From Planctomycetota bacterium (GTDB lineage: Bacteria > Planctomycetota > Phycisphaerae > UBA1845): 49,522 bases of DNA. The position numbers and the translations under genes are program-made. The notes below the pieces were generated by a model, which had not been told where the DNA came from, searched no databases, and worked only from the letters and a program-made list of their open reading frames with translations. The stretch spans positions 1 through 49,522 of the forward strand of contig JACQXM010000017.1 in assembly GCA_016208685.1 (NCBI GenBank), written 5' to 3'. This document shows, piece after piece, positions 1 to 10,195 of the stretch (position 1 is the first letter of the stretch; every line of letters starts with the position of its first letter).

Positions 1-352
1 CCTGGTAGTCGTCGAGCTGGCCCTTCATGTCGCCCTTGAGCTTCTCCATGTCGAGATTGTCGCGGAATTCCTGCTCCTTGGCGGCTTCCTGCTCGTCCTT
101 CTCCACCTGCTGCTGCGACGCCTGGGCGTCGGCGACCTTCTGATTGGACTCCGCCTCCTTCTTCTGTGCCCAGGCGGAGCCGTCGTCGGCGGCGTCGTTG
201 GCCCAGGTCTCCACGGTCTGCAAGGCGGTTTCCAGGGCCGCCGGATCGCCCGCCGGCTGCTGAAGCTGCTTGGCCTTGTAGTCGGTGTAGCCCTTGAGCT
301 TGTCGATCGCCGTTTTCACGGCGCGATCGTCGGGAACCGGTTGTCCTGCCAT
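1..352 (-). CDS. Coiled-coil hypothetical protein beside the T6SS genes (3' end outside window)
   Basis: The first 117 codons are visible; the gene runs off the left edge. It starts at an ATG (352-350) preceded by GAGGTGA with good spacing. The visible part has no signal peptide and no Cys. It opens with a short helical segment, then becomes very rich in Gln, Glu, Lys and Ala (roughly residues 60-117), which predicts a long charged helix or coiled coil. I do not recognise a family. It is the fourth gene in the same direction after hcp, vgrG and the LysM-like gene, about 140 bases after the last of these, so it may belong to the secretion locus as an effector, adaptor or chaperone. That role is inference from position only. 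Confidence 0.7.
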   Translation of the reverse strand, partial: MAGQPVPDDRAVKTAIDKLKGYTDYKAKQLQQPAGDPAALETALQTVETWANDAADDGSAWAQKKEAESNQKVADAQASQQQVEKDEQEAAKEQEFRDNLDMEKLKGDMKGQLDDYQ

Positions 353-430
353 GATTCTGTCACCTCATCGCCCCGGCCCGCCCGCGGCGTCTACATGACC
401 GTGCGCAAACCATGCGCCGCGCCGCGCTCC

Positions 431-462
431 CTTGCCCGCTCCGTTACGGTCGCGGCTCTGTT
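431..462 (+). repeat. Dispersed repeat family A, copy 1
   Basis: Contains ACGGTCGCGGCTCTGTT at 446-462, preceded by CTTGCCCGCTCC. The same 17-mer occurs exactly near 35.74 kb and, inverted, near 32.73 kb. It lies between the LysM-like gene and the coiled-coil gene. Confidence 0.7.
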
Positions 463-490
463 CGCGCGAGGCCGACCCGCGCACGCCGAT

Positions 491-1726
491 TCAGCAGCCG
501 TGGGTCTTCTTCAGGGCGTTGATCGTCTCCTCATCCAACTGCCCGGTGAGGCCGACCGCGGCGAGCATCGGCCCCGCCACCGCCCCGGCGAGCGCGCCCG
601 CCAGTCCGCCTCCGCCGCCCAACATGCCCCCGGGCGAGGTGAGCCCGCCCAGCGGCCCGCCGGCGTCGGAGGACATCGAGCCCTTGTCTTTGCACCAGGT
701 CTGGAATGCCATGAGCGCGGCACTGAACTGCGCCGTGCGGCGATTGTCCCTCGGTTCCCCAGCATCGTAGCCCAGGCTCACCAGGCGCTGCGCCGCGGGA
801 TAGATGTTGGTATCCGTGTCGTTGCCGAAGGACGCTTCGCCGAGGAGGTTGCCCACGGCCTTGCCCGCCACGCCCGCCATCGACGACGCCGCCCCCGCCG
901 CGGCCTTCATCAACACGCCGGCGGCTCCCTTGGCGGACGCCATCAGCCCGCCCGCGGCGCCGGCCACGCCGCTCAGCCCGCCGGAAAACCCTCCGCCGAT
1001 GCCGCCTCCGGCGCCGCCGCCACTTGCCCCCGCGCTGCCGCCGATGCCGCCGGACAATCCGCCGGAAAGACTCCCCGCGGCGCTCGACGCCGCACCCATG
1101 GCCGCCCCCGCCAGCCCGCCCGCGGCCCCTTGAGCCGCACCCAGAAGGCTCCCCGCGGCCCCTTTGGCGGCATCGAGCAGTCCTTCGGCGCTCAGGCTGG
1201 GCGTGGCCTTGACCTTCTCGCCCATGGGCAGTGGTTGGAGGAACCCGATCTTCAGGTGCGTGCGGATGTTGGTGTCCGGGAGCACCAGCTCGGCCTCGAA
1301 CAAGGTGTGCGGAATCTCCTCTTCGATCTTGCCCTCGGCATCGGTGGTCTGGCCCTGTTGCACGAAAGTGCCGCGGAACGTCTGCACTGGCCGAATCTCA
1401 TAGGCCTTGTTGGCGATGGGCTCGCCGTTCTCGTCCTGGAGCTTAAGCCGCAGGAAGCGCTTGTTGCGCACCACGTGGAAATCGTGCCAGGCGTCCGTGG
1501 GGCGCGACTCATCCTTGGGCGTCAGATCGGGAATCGAAACCTCATCTCCCGGCGCCAGCGTGTTGGGGTTGAGCCGCTGCTCTTTGAGTTTGGCGTTCTC
1601 CGCGGCGTTCCACAGCTTGGCTTCCCAATCCGTAAAGCCGTACGTGGCGGCGATGGAGCTGATGGTCTCGCCGGCAGTGACGCGATGAACGCCGTCCTTT
1701 GGTCGTTTCAGAGCACCGTAGGGCAT
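491..1726 (-). CDS. LysM / peptidoglycan-binding-like T6SS-associated protein with Gly/Ala-rich middle
   Basis: A 411-residue protein without signal peptide. Residues 12-67 look like a LysM module (HRVTAGETISSIAATYGF, ending PGDEVSIPD). Residues about 80-150 form a beta-rich domain with DENGEP and TDAEGKIEEEIP, matching in layout the domain at the C-terminus of the adjacent VgrG. Residues about 183-297 are almost only Gly, Ala, Ser and Leu with many small-xxx-small patterns. The C-terminus resembles a peptidoglycan-binding domain (QRLVSLGYDAGEP, then LTGQLDEETINALKK) interrupted by a 50-residue Gly-rich insert. Such proteins are commonly encoded next to vgrG. A role as T6SS cargo or spike adaptor is inference. 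No clear Shine-Dalgarno precedes the ATG; it sits 154 bases downstream of vgrG. Confidence 0.8.
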   Translation of the reverse strand: MPYGALKRPKDGVHRVTAGETISSIAATYGFTDWEAKLWNAAENAKLKEQRLNPNTLAPGDEVSIPDLTPKDESRPTDAWHDFHVVRNKRFLRLKLQDENGEPIANKAYEIRPVQTFRGTFVQQGQTTDAEGKIEEEIPHTLFEAELVLPDTNIRTHLKIGFLQPLPMGEKVKATPSLSAEGLLDAAKGAAGSLLGAAQGAAGGLAGAAMGAASSAAGSLSGGLSGGIGGSAGASGGGAGGGIGGGFSGGLSGVAGAAGGLMASAKGAAGVLMKAAAGAASSMAGVAGKAVGNLLGEASFGNDTDTNIYPAAQRLVSLGYDAGEPRDNRRTAQFSAALMAFQTWCKDKGSMSSDAGGPLGGLTSPGGMLGGGGGLAGALAGAVAGPMLAAVGLTGQLDEETINALKKTHGC

Positions 1727-1880
1727 AGAACTATCGAACCTGTGTACTCAGAACCAGTAAAGGCGACGCCCGCCCGGGCCGGTCCGGGATAGGGGCGGGC
1801 TCGCGTTTCCTGTCTCGCCTAACCTTGCCGGAGAATGCCTCCACACCACCAGGTCGGCCGCGGGGCACGCCGCACCCGAA

Positions 1881-4547
1881 CTACACGGGCAGCGACGGCC
1901 CGCCAGGCGCCGTCGGCGCGCTGCTCCCACCACCGCCCGCCGCGCCGCCTTCGCCGCCGGTCGCCGGACCCGTCTCCCAGGTCAGCGCGTCAAGGTCGGG
2001 GAACGTAACCTGGCAACTGCCGGGATCAATACCCTGGATGTACGCCTCGCCCTTGGCGTTGAGCGTGCCGCTGGCAACCGTCGTGCCGTCCGCCAGCACC
2101 ACGCGGTAGCGCTCCCCGCTCAACGGCTGGCCGTTGTCGTCCCACAGGCGGATGCCGATCCAGTGGTCCTCCTCCGGTTCCTCCTCGGGATTGTGCCACG
2201 GCGCGTCTTCGAGCGGATCGGTGGGCGATGCCTCCTTGGAGTACGTGGTGTCCTTGCCTGGATCCGCCTTGGCCGCTTCCTCGGGCTCGGCCGCCGTCTG
2301 GGGGGCTACGGCGCTGACGATGCTGGGCGAGCCACCCGCGCCGCCGGAGTTGATCTTGGTGAGCGTGCCCACAATGTCGACGCCCGCCGGGCTGACCTTG
2401 ACGAAGTTGCCACCGCACTTGAGCGTCACCCCGGTCGACGCGTCGATCACCACCTCCATCGCCTTGATGGTGCAGGACTGCGTGACCTCCATGGAGTGCT
2501 TGCTCTTGAAGGTCTCGGACACGTCGCCGTCGACGCTCAGCGAATGTTGTCCGCCGACGGAGATGCTGTCCTTGCCGCCGATCTTCAGGGAGCGGTCGCG
2601 CTTGATGTTGACCAACTGGTCGCGCTCCACGGTGCGGTGGTCGTCGCGCTTCATCTGCTTCTTCTGATCGCGCCCGATGATCTCGTGCTTGTCGCGCTCC
2701 AGGTAGTCCTTCTCATCGTTCTTGATGCGGATCTCCAGGTCCTTCTGGGCATGGATGAAGATCTGCTCGCTGTCCTTGAGGTCCTCGAAGCGAATCTCGT
2801 TGAAACCCCCGCCGCCCTTGGAGCTGTTGCTCTTGATCGTGCTCTTGGTCTTCTCGTCCGGTAGTGTGTAGGGCGGCAGATGGTCGGCGTTGTACACCCG
2901 GCCGACGATGAGCGGCTTGTCCGGGTCTCCCTCAAGGAAGTCGACGATGACCTCCTGCCCCACGCGGGGTAGGAACATCATGCCGTACTGGCCGCCGGCC
3001 AGTCCCTGCGACACGCGAATCCAGCAGGACGAGTTCTCGTTGAAGGTGCCCTGCCGATCCCAGTTGAACTGTACTTTCACCCGCCCGTACTTGTCGGTGT
3101 AGATCTCCTCGCCGGAAGGGCCCACTACCCGTGCCGTCTGCGCGCCGCGCATCACCGGCCAGGGAGTCACCCGCGGCGGACGGAAGCTTGCCGCGGAGGG
3201 AATACACTCGAACCGGCACTCGTAGATGGGCGCTTCGCGATCCACGACGCCGGAACGGCTGAGGTCCTCGATGAGGTTGGGGATGGACAGCGCTTCCAGC
3301 GGATTGCCGCCGGAGGCCATGGCGCTGGTGGCCACGTCGCGCGAGACCTGGCCCGCATGGTACAGCCAGTTGGTCAAGGCCCGGTGCGCCGTCTCGTCGC
3401 CCGCGGCGAAGCGGCCGGCGATCTGCAGCAGCCCGTCGGCGAGGTCGCGCACGTTGCGGTCCTCGTGCTGCCGCATGCGCATGAGCGACTGATACATGTC
3501 ATTGCTGAGCAGGGCCGCCCGGCCGTTGCGCCCGGAGGCGGAACGCAACACCGACTGCTTGCCCTGATAGGCGGCGGAGATCACCAGATACTTGGCGTTC
3601 AGCCCCGCCGCGGGATGCTCCGCGAGCTCAAAGGTCCGCCCCGGCAGCAACCGGTGGCTGTTGGACTGTCCCACGCCGAGGATGCGCGTCGACTCAAACT
3701 CCTCGGCGCGAAGCTTGGCCAGGGCCTGCCCCGCGGAGGTCTCCAGGTATTCCCCGGGGTAATCGCTGAACTCCAGCGCCGTATCACGACCCACGTCGCC
3801 CTGTACCTCGAGGTTAAGCGTCGGCTTTTCGAAGTTGAAGTCGTTGAGCACCACCTTGCCGGGGCGCACCGCCTGCCCCAGGCGAAAGCGGAAGACGTGC
3901 TCCTCGGCGATGTCCATGCCCGTGGGCGGCTTGTAGGGCAGCTTCGGCTCGCCTTCCACCGGCTTGTACCCTTCCACGCCGTCGGCGGCCACGAAGGTGT
4001 GCCCGTCCGGAGTATGCTCGAAGCACCACCAGATGCCCTCTTCCTCCATGAGGCGGGCGATGAAGTTGAAGTCGGTTTCACGGTACTGCACGCAGTACTC
4101 GCGCGGTTCGTAGGTGCGGGTCAGCCCGTCGAGCTTGAAGCGGTCCGAGGGAATCCCCGCCTCGGTGAGAATGGCGGTGATGATGTCCTTGACCGTCTGG
4201 TTCTGGAAGATGCGGGAGTTGTAACGATGCGTGAGCAGCCAGACCATGGGGACGAGCTCGACGCGAAAGTAGAGCTGCTCGGCGGTTTCGCCGGTGAGCT
4301 CGAAGCGACTGATGATGCCGTGAAAGAAGCGTTCACCGGCGTCGGTCACGATGCTCAGCGCCCCGCGCTTTCCCACCACGTCGGTGAAGGCCGGGGGAGG
4401 CTCACTGGAGGCGAGCTCGATCTCGAAGCGAAAGAGCTGGCTGAGCCCTTCCGAGCCGCGATAGCGGATGACCTGGAAGCGGTCCACGTCGCCATCGCCC
4501 AACTGGAAGGTGAGTTGGGACTTGCTCAGATCACGGGTCAAGGCCAT
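1881..4547 (-). CDS. vgrG: Type VI secretion spike protein VgrG with C-terminal extension
   Basis: The trimeric tip protein of the type VI injection tube. I chose the ATG at 4547 (MALTRDLSKSQLTF), preceded by GGGAG, giving 888 residues; the frame stays open 78 bases upstream but those residues look non-coding. The order is a gp27-like base (about 10-320; YRETDFNFIARLMEEEGIWW is typical), the gp5-like OB fold with GRVKVQFNWDRQG, SCWIRVSQ and GYGMMF-like LPRVGQEVIVDFLEGDPDKPLIVGR split across about 480-570, a repetitive beta-helix needle (about 600-720, with KDSISVGGQHSLSVDGD), then an added beta-sandwich-like domain (about 793-852) and a Gly/Pro tail. The extension probably docks or carries cargo. 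It follows hcp by 342 bases. Confidence 0.95.
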   Translation of the reverse strand: MALTRDLSKSQLTFQLGDGDVDRFQVIRYRGSEGLSQLFRFEIELASSEPPPAFTDVVGKRGALSIVTDAGERFFHGIISRFELTGETAEQLYFRVELVPMVWLLTHRYNSRIFQNQTVKDIITAILTEAGIPSDRFKLDGLTRTYEPREYCVQYRETDFNFIARLMEEEGIWWCFEHTPDGHTFVAADGVEGYKPVEGEPKLPYKPPTGMDIAEEHVFRFRLGQAVRPGKVVLNDFNFEKPTLNLEVQGDVGRDTALEFSDYPGEYLETSAGQALAKLRAEEFESTRILGVGQSNSHRLLPGRTFELAEHPAAGLNAKYLVISAAYQGKQSVLRSASGRNGRAALLSNDMYQSLMRMRQHEDRNVRDLADGLLQIAGRFAAGDETAHRALTNWLYHAGQVSRDVATSAMASGGNPLEALSIPNLIEDLSRSGVVDREAPIYECRFECIPSAASFRPPRVTPWPVMRGAQTARVVGPSGEEIYTDKYGRVKVQFNWDRQGTFNENSSCWIRVSQGLAGGQYGMMFLPRVGQEVIVDFLEGDPDKPLIVGRVYNADHLPPYTLPDEKTKSTIKSNSSKGGGGFNEIRFEDLKDSEQIFIHAQKDLEIRIKNDEKDYLERDKHEIIGRDQKKQMKRDDHRTVERDQLVNIKRDRSLKIGGKDSISVGGQHSLSVDGDVSETFKSKHSMEVTQSCTIKAMEVVIDASTGVTLKCGGNFVKVSPAGVDIVGTLTKINSGGAGGSPSIVSAVAPQTAAEPEEAAKADPGKDTTYSKEASPTDPLEDAPWHNPEEEPEEDHWIGIRLWDDNGQPLSGERYRVVLADGTTVASGTLNAKGEAYIQGIDPGSCQVTFPDLDALTWETGPATGGEGGAAGGGGSSAPTAPGGPSLPV

Positions 4548-4889
4548 AGCGCTGTGGCTCCCAAAGCCGAGGGGCATGCGGCACGGCGCCGACGGCGCGG
4601 GTTTCCTCCGCGCGCCGCGCTGCACATGGTCCCGATCGGCCGAGCGATCAACGACTGTTGGGCACGCTCCGCTGCGCCGCGCCTGAGCCGGCGCGACGCG
4701 ACGAACGTCCAGGACCTGCGGCCCTTAAGGCGGCGGCCGCGCGACCGCGCCGCCGGCCGGGGCACCCTCCGAAGGTTGGGTCGTAGGGTGGGCGCGAAGC
4801 CCACCCTACGACGCCTTGGCAGCTACTCCCCCTCCGGCAAGCCGCCCCTTGTGTGTGTGAGCGTACCAACCTGGCGCTGCGGCGGCGTG
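4548..4889. other. Intergenic gap between hcp and vgrG
   Basis: No gene supported. Apart from a perfect palindrome at 4781-4811 I see only GC-rich sequence without a recognisable promoter or terminator. vgrG may be read through from hcp. Confidence 0.6.
4781..4811. repeat. Perfect palindrome, probable dispersed intergenic repeat
   Basis: 13-bp arms TCGTAGGGTGGGC and GCCCACCCTACGA flank a 5-base loop (GCGAA). It has no T-tract, so it is not a classical terminator. The motif resembles a palindromic repeat found in intergenic DNA of many GC-rich bacteria. Only one copy is in this window. Confidence 0.65.
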
Positions 4890-5369
4890 CTACTTGCCGC
4901 CCGGGGCGCGCCACTTGTCCATCTCCACGGCGCTGTCCGGCAGCCAGTTCCACTCGATCTCCTCGTAGACGAAACTGACCTGTTCCATGTGCCGGTAGCT
5001 CTCGTTGGCGGGCACGAAGCTCATGGGCATGTAGGGCTGGATGTCCACGATGCGCGCCCCCCGCATGGTGATGGTGTAGTACTTGGCCTCCTCGCGCGAC
5101 GCGGGGTCGATGCGGTAGAAGTCGAGGACCACCTCCTTGAGCTTCTGCCCGGTGCACAGCGCCTTGTGGAAGCCGGGCGACGATTTGTCGATCACCTTGA
5201 CCACGCGCAGCGGGCTGTGCACCCGCACGCCGGTGGCCATGCCCGTCGTGGGGTCCAGGGGCTGGTGAATGTGATGCTCGATCTCGAACACGTCGCAGGT
5301 GTCCTCCCGACCCTCCTTCTCCGAGGAACCGGGATATTCGGCGACCTTCAGGTTGCATGGGGTTGGCAT
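4890..5369 (-). CDS. hcp: Type VI secretion tube protein Hcp
   Basis: A 159-residue Hcp, the hexamer-forming subunit of the T6SS inner tube. The sequence keeps the usual Hcp layout: an early FEIEHHIHQP stretch, the alternating beta pattern with LRVVKVIDKSSPGFHKALCTG, and the C-terminal VSFVYEEIEWNW strand in which the FxYxxIxW-type motif is typical. Its length is usual for the family. It starts at an ATG preceded by AAGGAGAT at ideal spacing. It is first in the minus-strand set hcp, vgrG, LysM-like, coiled-coil. A sigma-54-type promoter lies about 200 bases upstream (5571-5585), matching the known sigma-54 control of hcp in several T6SS bacteria. Confidence 0.95.
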   Translation of the reverse strand: MPTPCNLKVAEYPGSSEKEGREDTCDVFEIEHHIHQPLDPTTGMATGVRVHSPLRVVKVIDKSSPGFHKALCTGQKLKEVVLDFYRIDPASREEAKYYTITMRGARIVDIQPYMPMSFVPANESYRHMEQVSFVYEEIEWNWLPDSAVEMDKWRAPGGK

Positions 5370-5953
5370 GGGTTGGATCTCCTTTCAGTAAAGTCCGTAC
5401 TTGGCTCTTCCCGGTCCGGGAGATTCCACCGCGGAATTCTCGATCCAGGGTTTCTGTCCTCGCTGCCTCCCGCGACCGGCTCCCGGTGTCGCATGTGTGA
5501 CGCTTCTTGTCACTCTTCGTTCCACCGTTGCGCTCGCCCACGGGCGGGCGACCAACGCCAACCCCTAAAGGCAAAGCGCGTGCCATGCTCTGACTTTTCT
5601 CAACGCGTCGCCCAAACCAATCGTAAGCACATGAAACACAAGAACTTACAACCGAATCAATCTTGAACGAAACTCCGCGCCCGAATAATCTGGTGGCAAA
5701 GTTGGGCTTGGGTGCCCAGCGGCGCCGCCGCCAGTGGGCACGGCGCAACACTGCGGCGCCGCAAAGCGCGGGCGCGGCGGCCCGCCGACGCCGGTTCACC
5801 GCGCCCGGCGCTTTCGCGGCCGCCATGCGACACTACACTGAGGCCCTCGCGGCGCCGTGCCGCGCGGCAATCGAGACCGGGATGGCCGGGAGTGGGCGGG
5901 CAGGGCACGCCCGCCGCACCCCTGGCCGCGCTCAACGGGAAAGGAATGGCAAC
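5370..5953. other. Divergent intergenic region between hcp and prolyl oligopeptidase
   Basis: No gene supported. It holds the sigma-54 promoter for hcp, a hairpin at 5535-5550 (TCGCCC and GGGCGA arms), an AT-richer patch around 5620-5700, and an inverted TGGGC/GCCCA pair near 5704-5719. The last could be an enhancer-type activator site, but that is a guess. Confidence 0.55.
5571..5585 (-). promoter_or_regulatory. Sigma-54 (-24/-12) promoter of hcp
   Basis: On the minus strand the sequence reads TGGCACGCGCTTTGC, matching TGGCACG-N4-TTGC at every defined base, with the essential GG and GC doublets 10 bases apart. Transcription would start near 5559 and leave a leader of about 190 bases. It faces hcp. 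Confidence 0.75.
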
Positions 5954-8161
<2,208 letters not shown>

Positions 8162-8779
8162 TGCCGCGGCGGAGCGGTTCGGAAGCGCGGCAGTGCGACG
8201 TCTGACGTCGTACCTGTCTCCCCTGCGCGCGGTCAACGTCGGCGGTCAGGGCGCGGTCTCGACGCAGGAGCGGCGCGCGGCACTCACGAACACCAGCGAC
8301 CGGAGTTGCGAACGGCCGGTGTGCGCCGACCGGCTGATCCTGCGATTTCGCGCCGGCGGCGTCGAACATCATTAAAGGCGCACCGAGGATCAAAGGGACC
8401 GCCCGGACGGCCCGGCCGGGTGAGGTTCGCGCCCCATCGGGAAGGAAGCCGCACCGCCATGTAGCGGAACAGGTCCCGCCTCGCGCCTCTGCACATCCTC
8501 CGTTTCCGCCGCCTGCCGCCGAAGATTCCGCCAAAGCGAGGTCCATTGCTTCTTACCTGCCCATCCAATCAACGATACACCCTAACTTTACGCATAGATA
8601 GGAAAAACCCTAAGCACGATTTCATGGTTCATTCTAAAGCAACTGCTTGACGAAAGTCGGGCGATCCGATAGTATTCATGTACACTCATCACGGCGCGAT
8701 GTCATGTTAGCGGATTGGGGTAGCGCGACGGCGCGACATTTCCGTTTCCGTTTTTCGGACTCATTCAAGGAGCACACCC
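8162..8779. other. Intergenic region before the small membrane protein cluster
   Basis: No gene supported. It contains a near-perfect palindrome CGACGTCTGACGTCG at 8196-8210 and an AT-richer patch at about 8560-8680 that holds a promoter (8647-8675). Confidence 0.55.
8647..8675 (+). promoter_or_regulatory. Sigma-70-type promoter for the 8.8-11.3 kb cluster
   Basis: TTGACG (8647-8652) and TAGTAT (8670-8675) are 17 bases apart, in an AT-richer patch of otherwise GC-rich DNA. The leader to the ATG at 8780 would be about 100 bases. Confidence 0.55.
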
Positions 8780-9574
8780 ATGGCGCACACACAGAGTGGA
8801 GGAATCCGCTGGCAGCGTGTAGGTGTTCGCTGGACGCTCGCCGCCTGGCTTGCGATCGGCTACCTGCCGATCACCATCGCCCGTGCGGAGCAGACCGTCT
8901 GGCCGGTTCTGATCGAGCAGCTCGCGACGCTCAACATCGGTCGCGTGTTCCCCATAGGGAGCGACATGCTGATCCTCCGGCCGGATGGCTCGAAACTGCT
9001 CATCGACGGCGGCCTGACGCCGGCCTTCACGCTCTACGACGCACATCGCCAAATCCAGCTACAATCGTCAGGCTACACCATCCAGACATCCGATGACGGC
9101 AACGAGATCAGCTTCAGCGCCTCGGTGACCGACTACACGCGCCTGCCGCGCGGCGAAACGTCGCTGTGGCAAGCCGAGCTGACCGGCGACCCGACGCGAC
9201 CGACGGCAGCTTGGGCGACTCTCACGCGCGACGGAGCACCGGCGTTCAATCAGGGTGTCGACTTCGCCGGGATCGACGCAACACGTGGCGCCCCGCTGGA
9301 TTTGGCAATCACGCTGCTCGGCGGAGAAGCAGAGACGGCCACGGCGGCTCCGACCACGCCGGCGGCCAGCGAAACGACCGCGCTTCAGGAAGCTCCGCTT
9401 GTGTTTGCGGCCCCCATGTCTCCGTCGGAATCGGATTCAGGGCAGGGCGGCGGCGCGCAACCGATAACAGCCTGGGCGGTTTTCGGTATCATGGTCTTAA
9501 TCGCGGTCATCCTGATCCTGGCGTACATCGTGGTCTGCCTTGGGCCGATCATCGCGCCGGGCTGTGCGCCATAA
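8780..9574 (+). CDS. Secreted, C-terminally membrane-anchored hypothetical protein
   Basis: 264 residues, unrecognised family. It begins at an ATG preceded by CAAGGAG. Residues 1-36 form a signal peptide with likely cleavage after IARA. The body, residues 37-190, is predicted beta-rich, with SDMLILRPDGSKLLIDGG and a strand-turn pattern. A low-complexity Ala/Thr/Pro/Glu linker covers about 190-230, then one strong transmembrane helix near 232-257 and a short PGCAP tail. The topology suggests an extracytoplasmic domain tethered by the C-terminus. It is first of a cluster of small membrane proteins, with the next start only 10 bases after its stop. Confidence 0.75.
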   Translation: MAHTQSGGIRWQRVGVRWTLAAWLAIGYLPITIARAEQTVWPVLIEQLATLNIGRVFPIGSDMLILRPDGSKLLIDGGLTPAFTLYDAHRQIQLQSSGYTIQTSDDGNEISFSASVTDYTRLPRGETSLWQAELTGDPTRPTAAWATLTRDGAPAFNQGVDFAGIDATRGAPLDLAITLLGGEAETATAAPTTPAASETTALQEAPLVFAAPMSPSESDSGQGGGAQPITAWAVFGIMVLIAVILILAYIVVCLGPIIAPGCAP

Positions 9575-9584
9575 GGAGCCAGCG

Positions 9585-10067
9585 ATGTCGAGTCAGGCGA
9601 TTCCTAGAGGAACGCTCACCTGCCTGCTTTTCGCGCTGACCCTGCTGGCGCTGGGTGGGTTCGCGACGTTCATCCCGGAGGACGTTGTTCCGCGCACGCT
9701 TGCGGTTGCGGCCGTCCTCTGGTTGGGCTTTCTGCCGTACTACTTCGGCATCCGCATGGAGTCAGTGGGGAACGCTAATCTGTCCACCGCGTGGCTGGCG
9801 GTGTGCATTTGGGCCCCCACGGCCGCAAGCGACCATTGGGCTAATTGCCGTTTCGACGGGCTGGCGCTCTGGCTCGCCGTCGGAACGGCGTCGACCTGGC
9901 GTTTGGCCGTTGCCGTTTTGCACGCGCGCGAGAGCCGATCGAGCGCCGCAGATCGCCGGCAGCCGCACACCCCAAGCACCGAGTGCGGAGCGGAAAGCGA
10001 TTCCGCCGAAACTCCCGTACTCCCGGCGATGTCGGAACCGCGCGGGGCTAGCGCTCGAACGTGTTGA
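9585..10067 (+). CDS. Small integral membrane protein (paralogue 1)
   Basis: 160 residues starting at an ATG with AAGGAG at good spacing, 10 bases after the preceding gene. Two clear transmembrane helices lie at about 8-28 and 34-52, with one or two weaker ones at about 60-105. The stretch WLGFLPYYFGIRM, the following NANLSTAW and the later WRLAVAVLHARE are echoed in the next frame downstream (FLPAFFGLRL, NVNLGTVW, WLVIAVYRQAR), so the two are probably duplicates. The last 50 residues are polar and may be disordered. Family not recognised. Confidence 0.7.
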   Translation: MSSQAIPRGTLTCLLFALTLLALGGFATFIPEDVVPRTLAVAAVLWLGFLPYYFGIRMESVGNANLSTAWLAVCIWAPTAASDHWANCRFDGLALWLAVGTASTWRLAVAVLHARESRSSAADRRQPHTPSTECGAESDSAETPVLPAMSEPRGASARTC

Positions 10068-10195
10068 CGGACACTCGAGGACTGCCGGTAGCGATAGTCC
10101 GCGGTCGCGGCGAAGTGGGCTTCGCGATGGCCGGCTGAAAGTCGGGACCAGTTGCCCTGCGCGAAAATGAATTAACGAATCGTCAATCGTCGGCA

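Noticed and set aside
1..5369. A complete type VI secretion system in the window
   Set aside because: Only Hcp, VgrG and associated proteins are visible. The sheath, baseplate, ClpV and membrane-complex genes must lie outside.
3357..5666. A 769-codon open frame on the plus strand opposite vgrG and hcp
   Set aside because: It is antisense to two unmistakable T6SS genes. Its composition (Arg, Gly, His, Val rich) is the usual shadow of GC-rich coding DNA and it has no domain.
8196..8210. Terminator after the prolyl oligopeptidase
   Set aside because: CGACGTCTGACGTCG is a near-palindrome but has no loop room and no T-tract, so I list it only as a palindrome in the intergenic entry.
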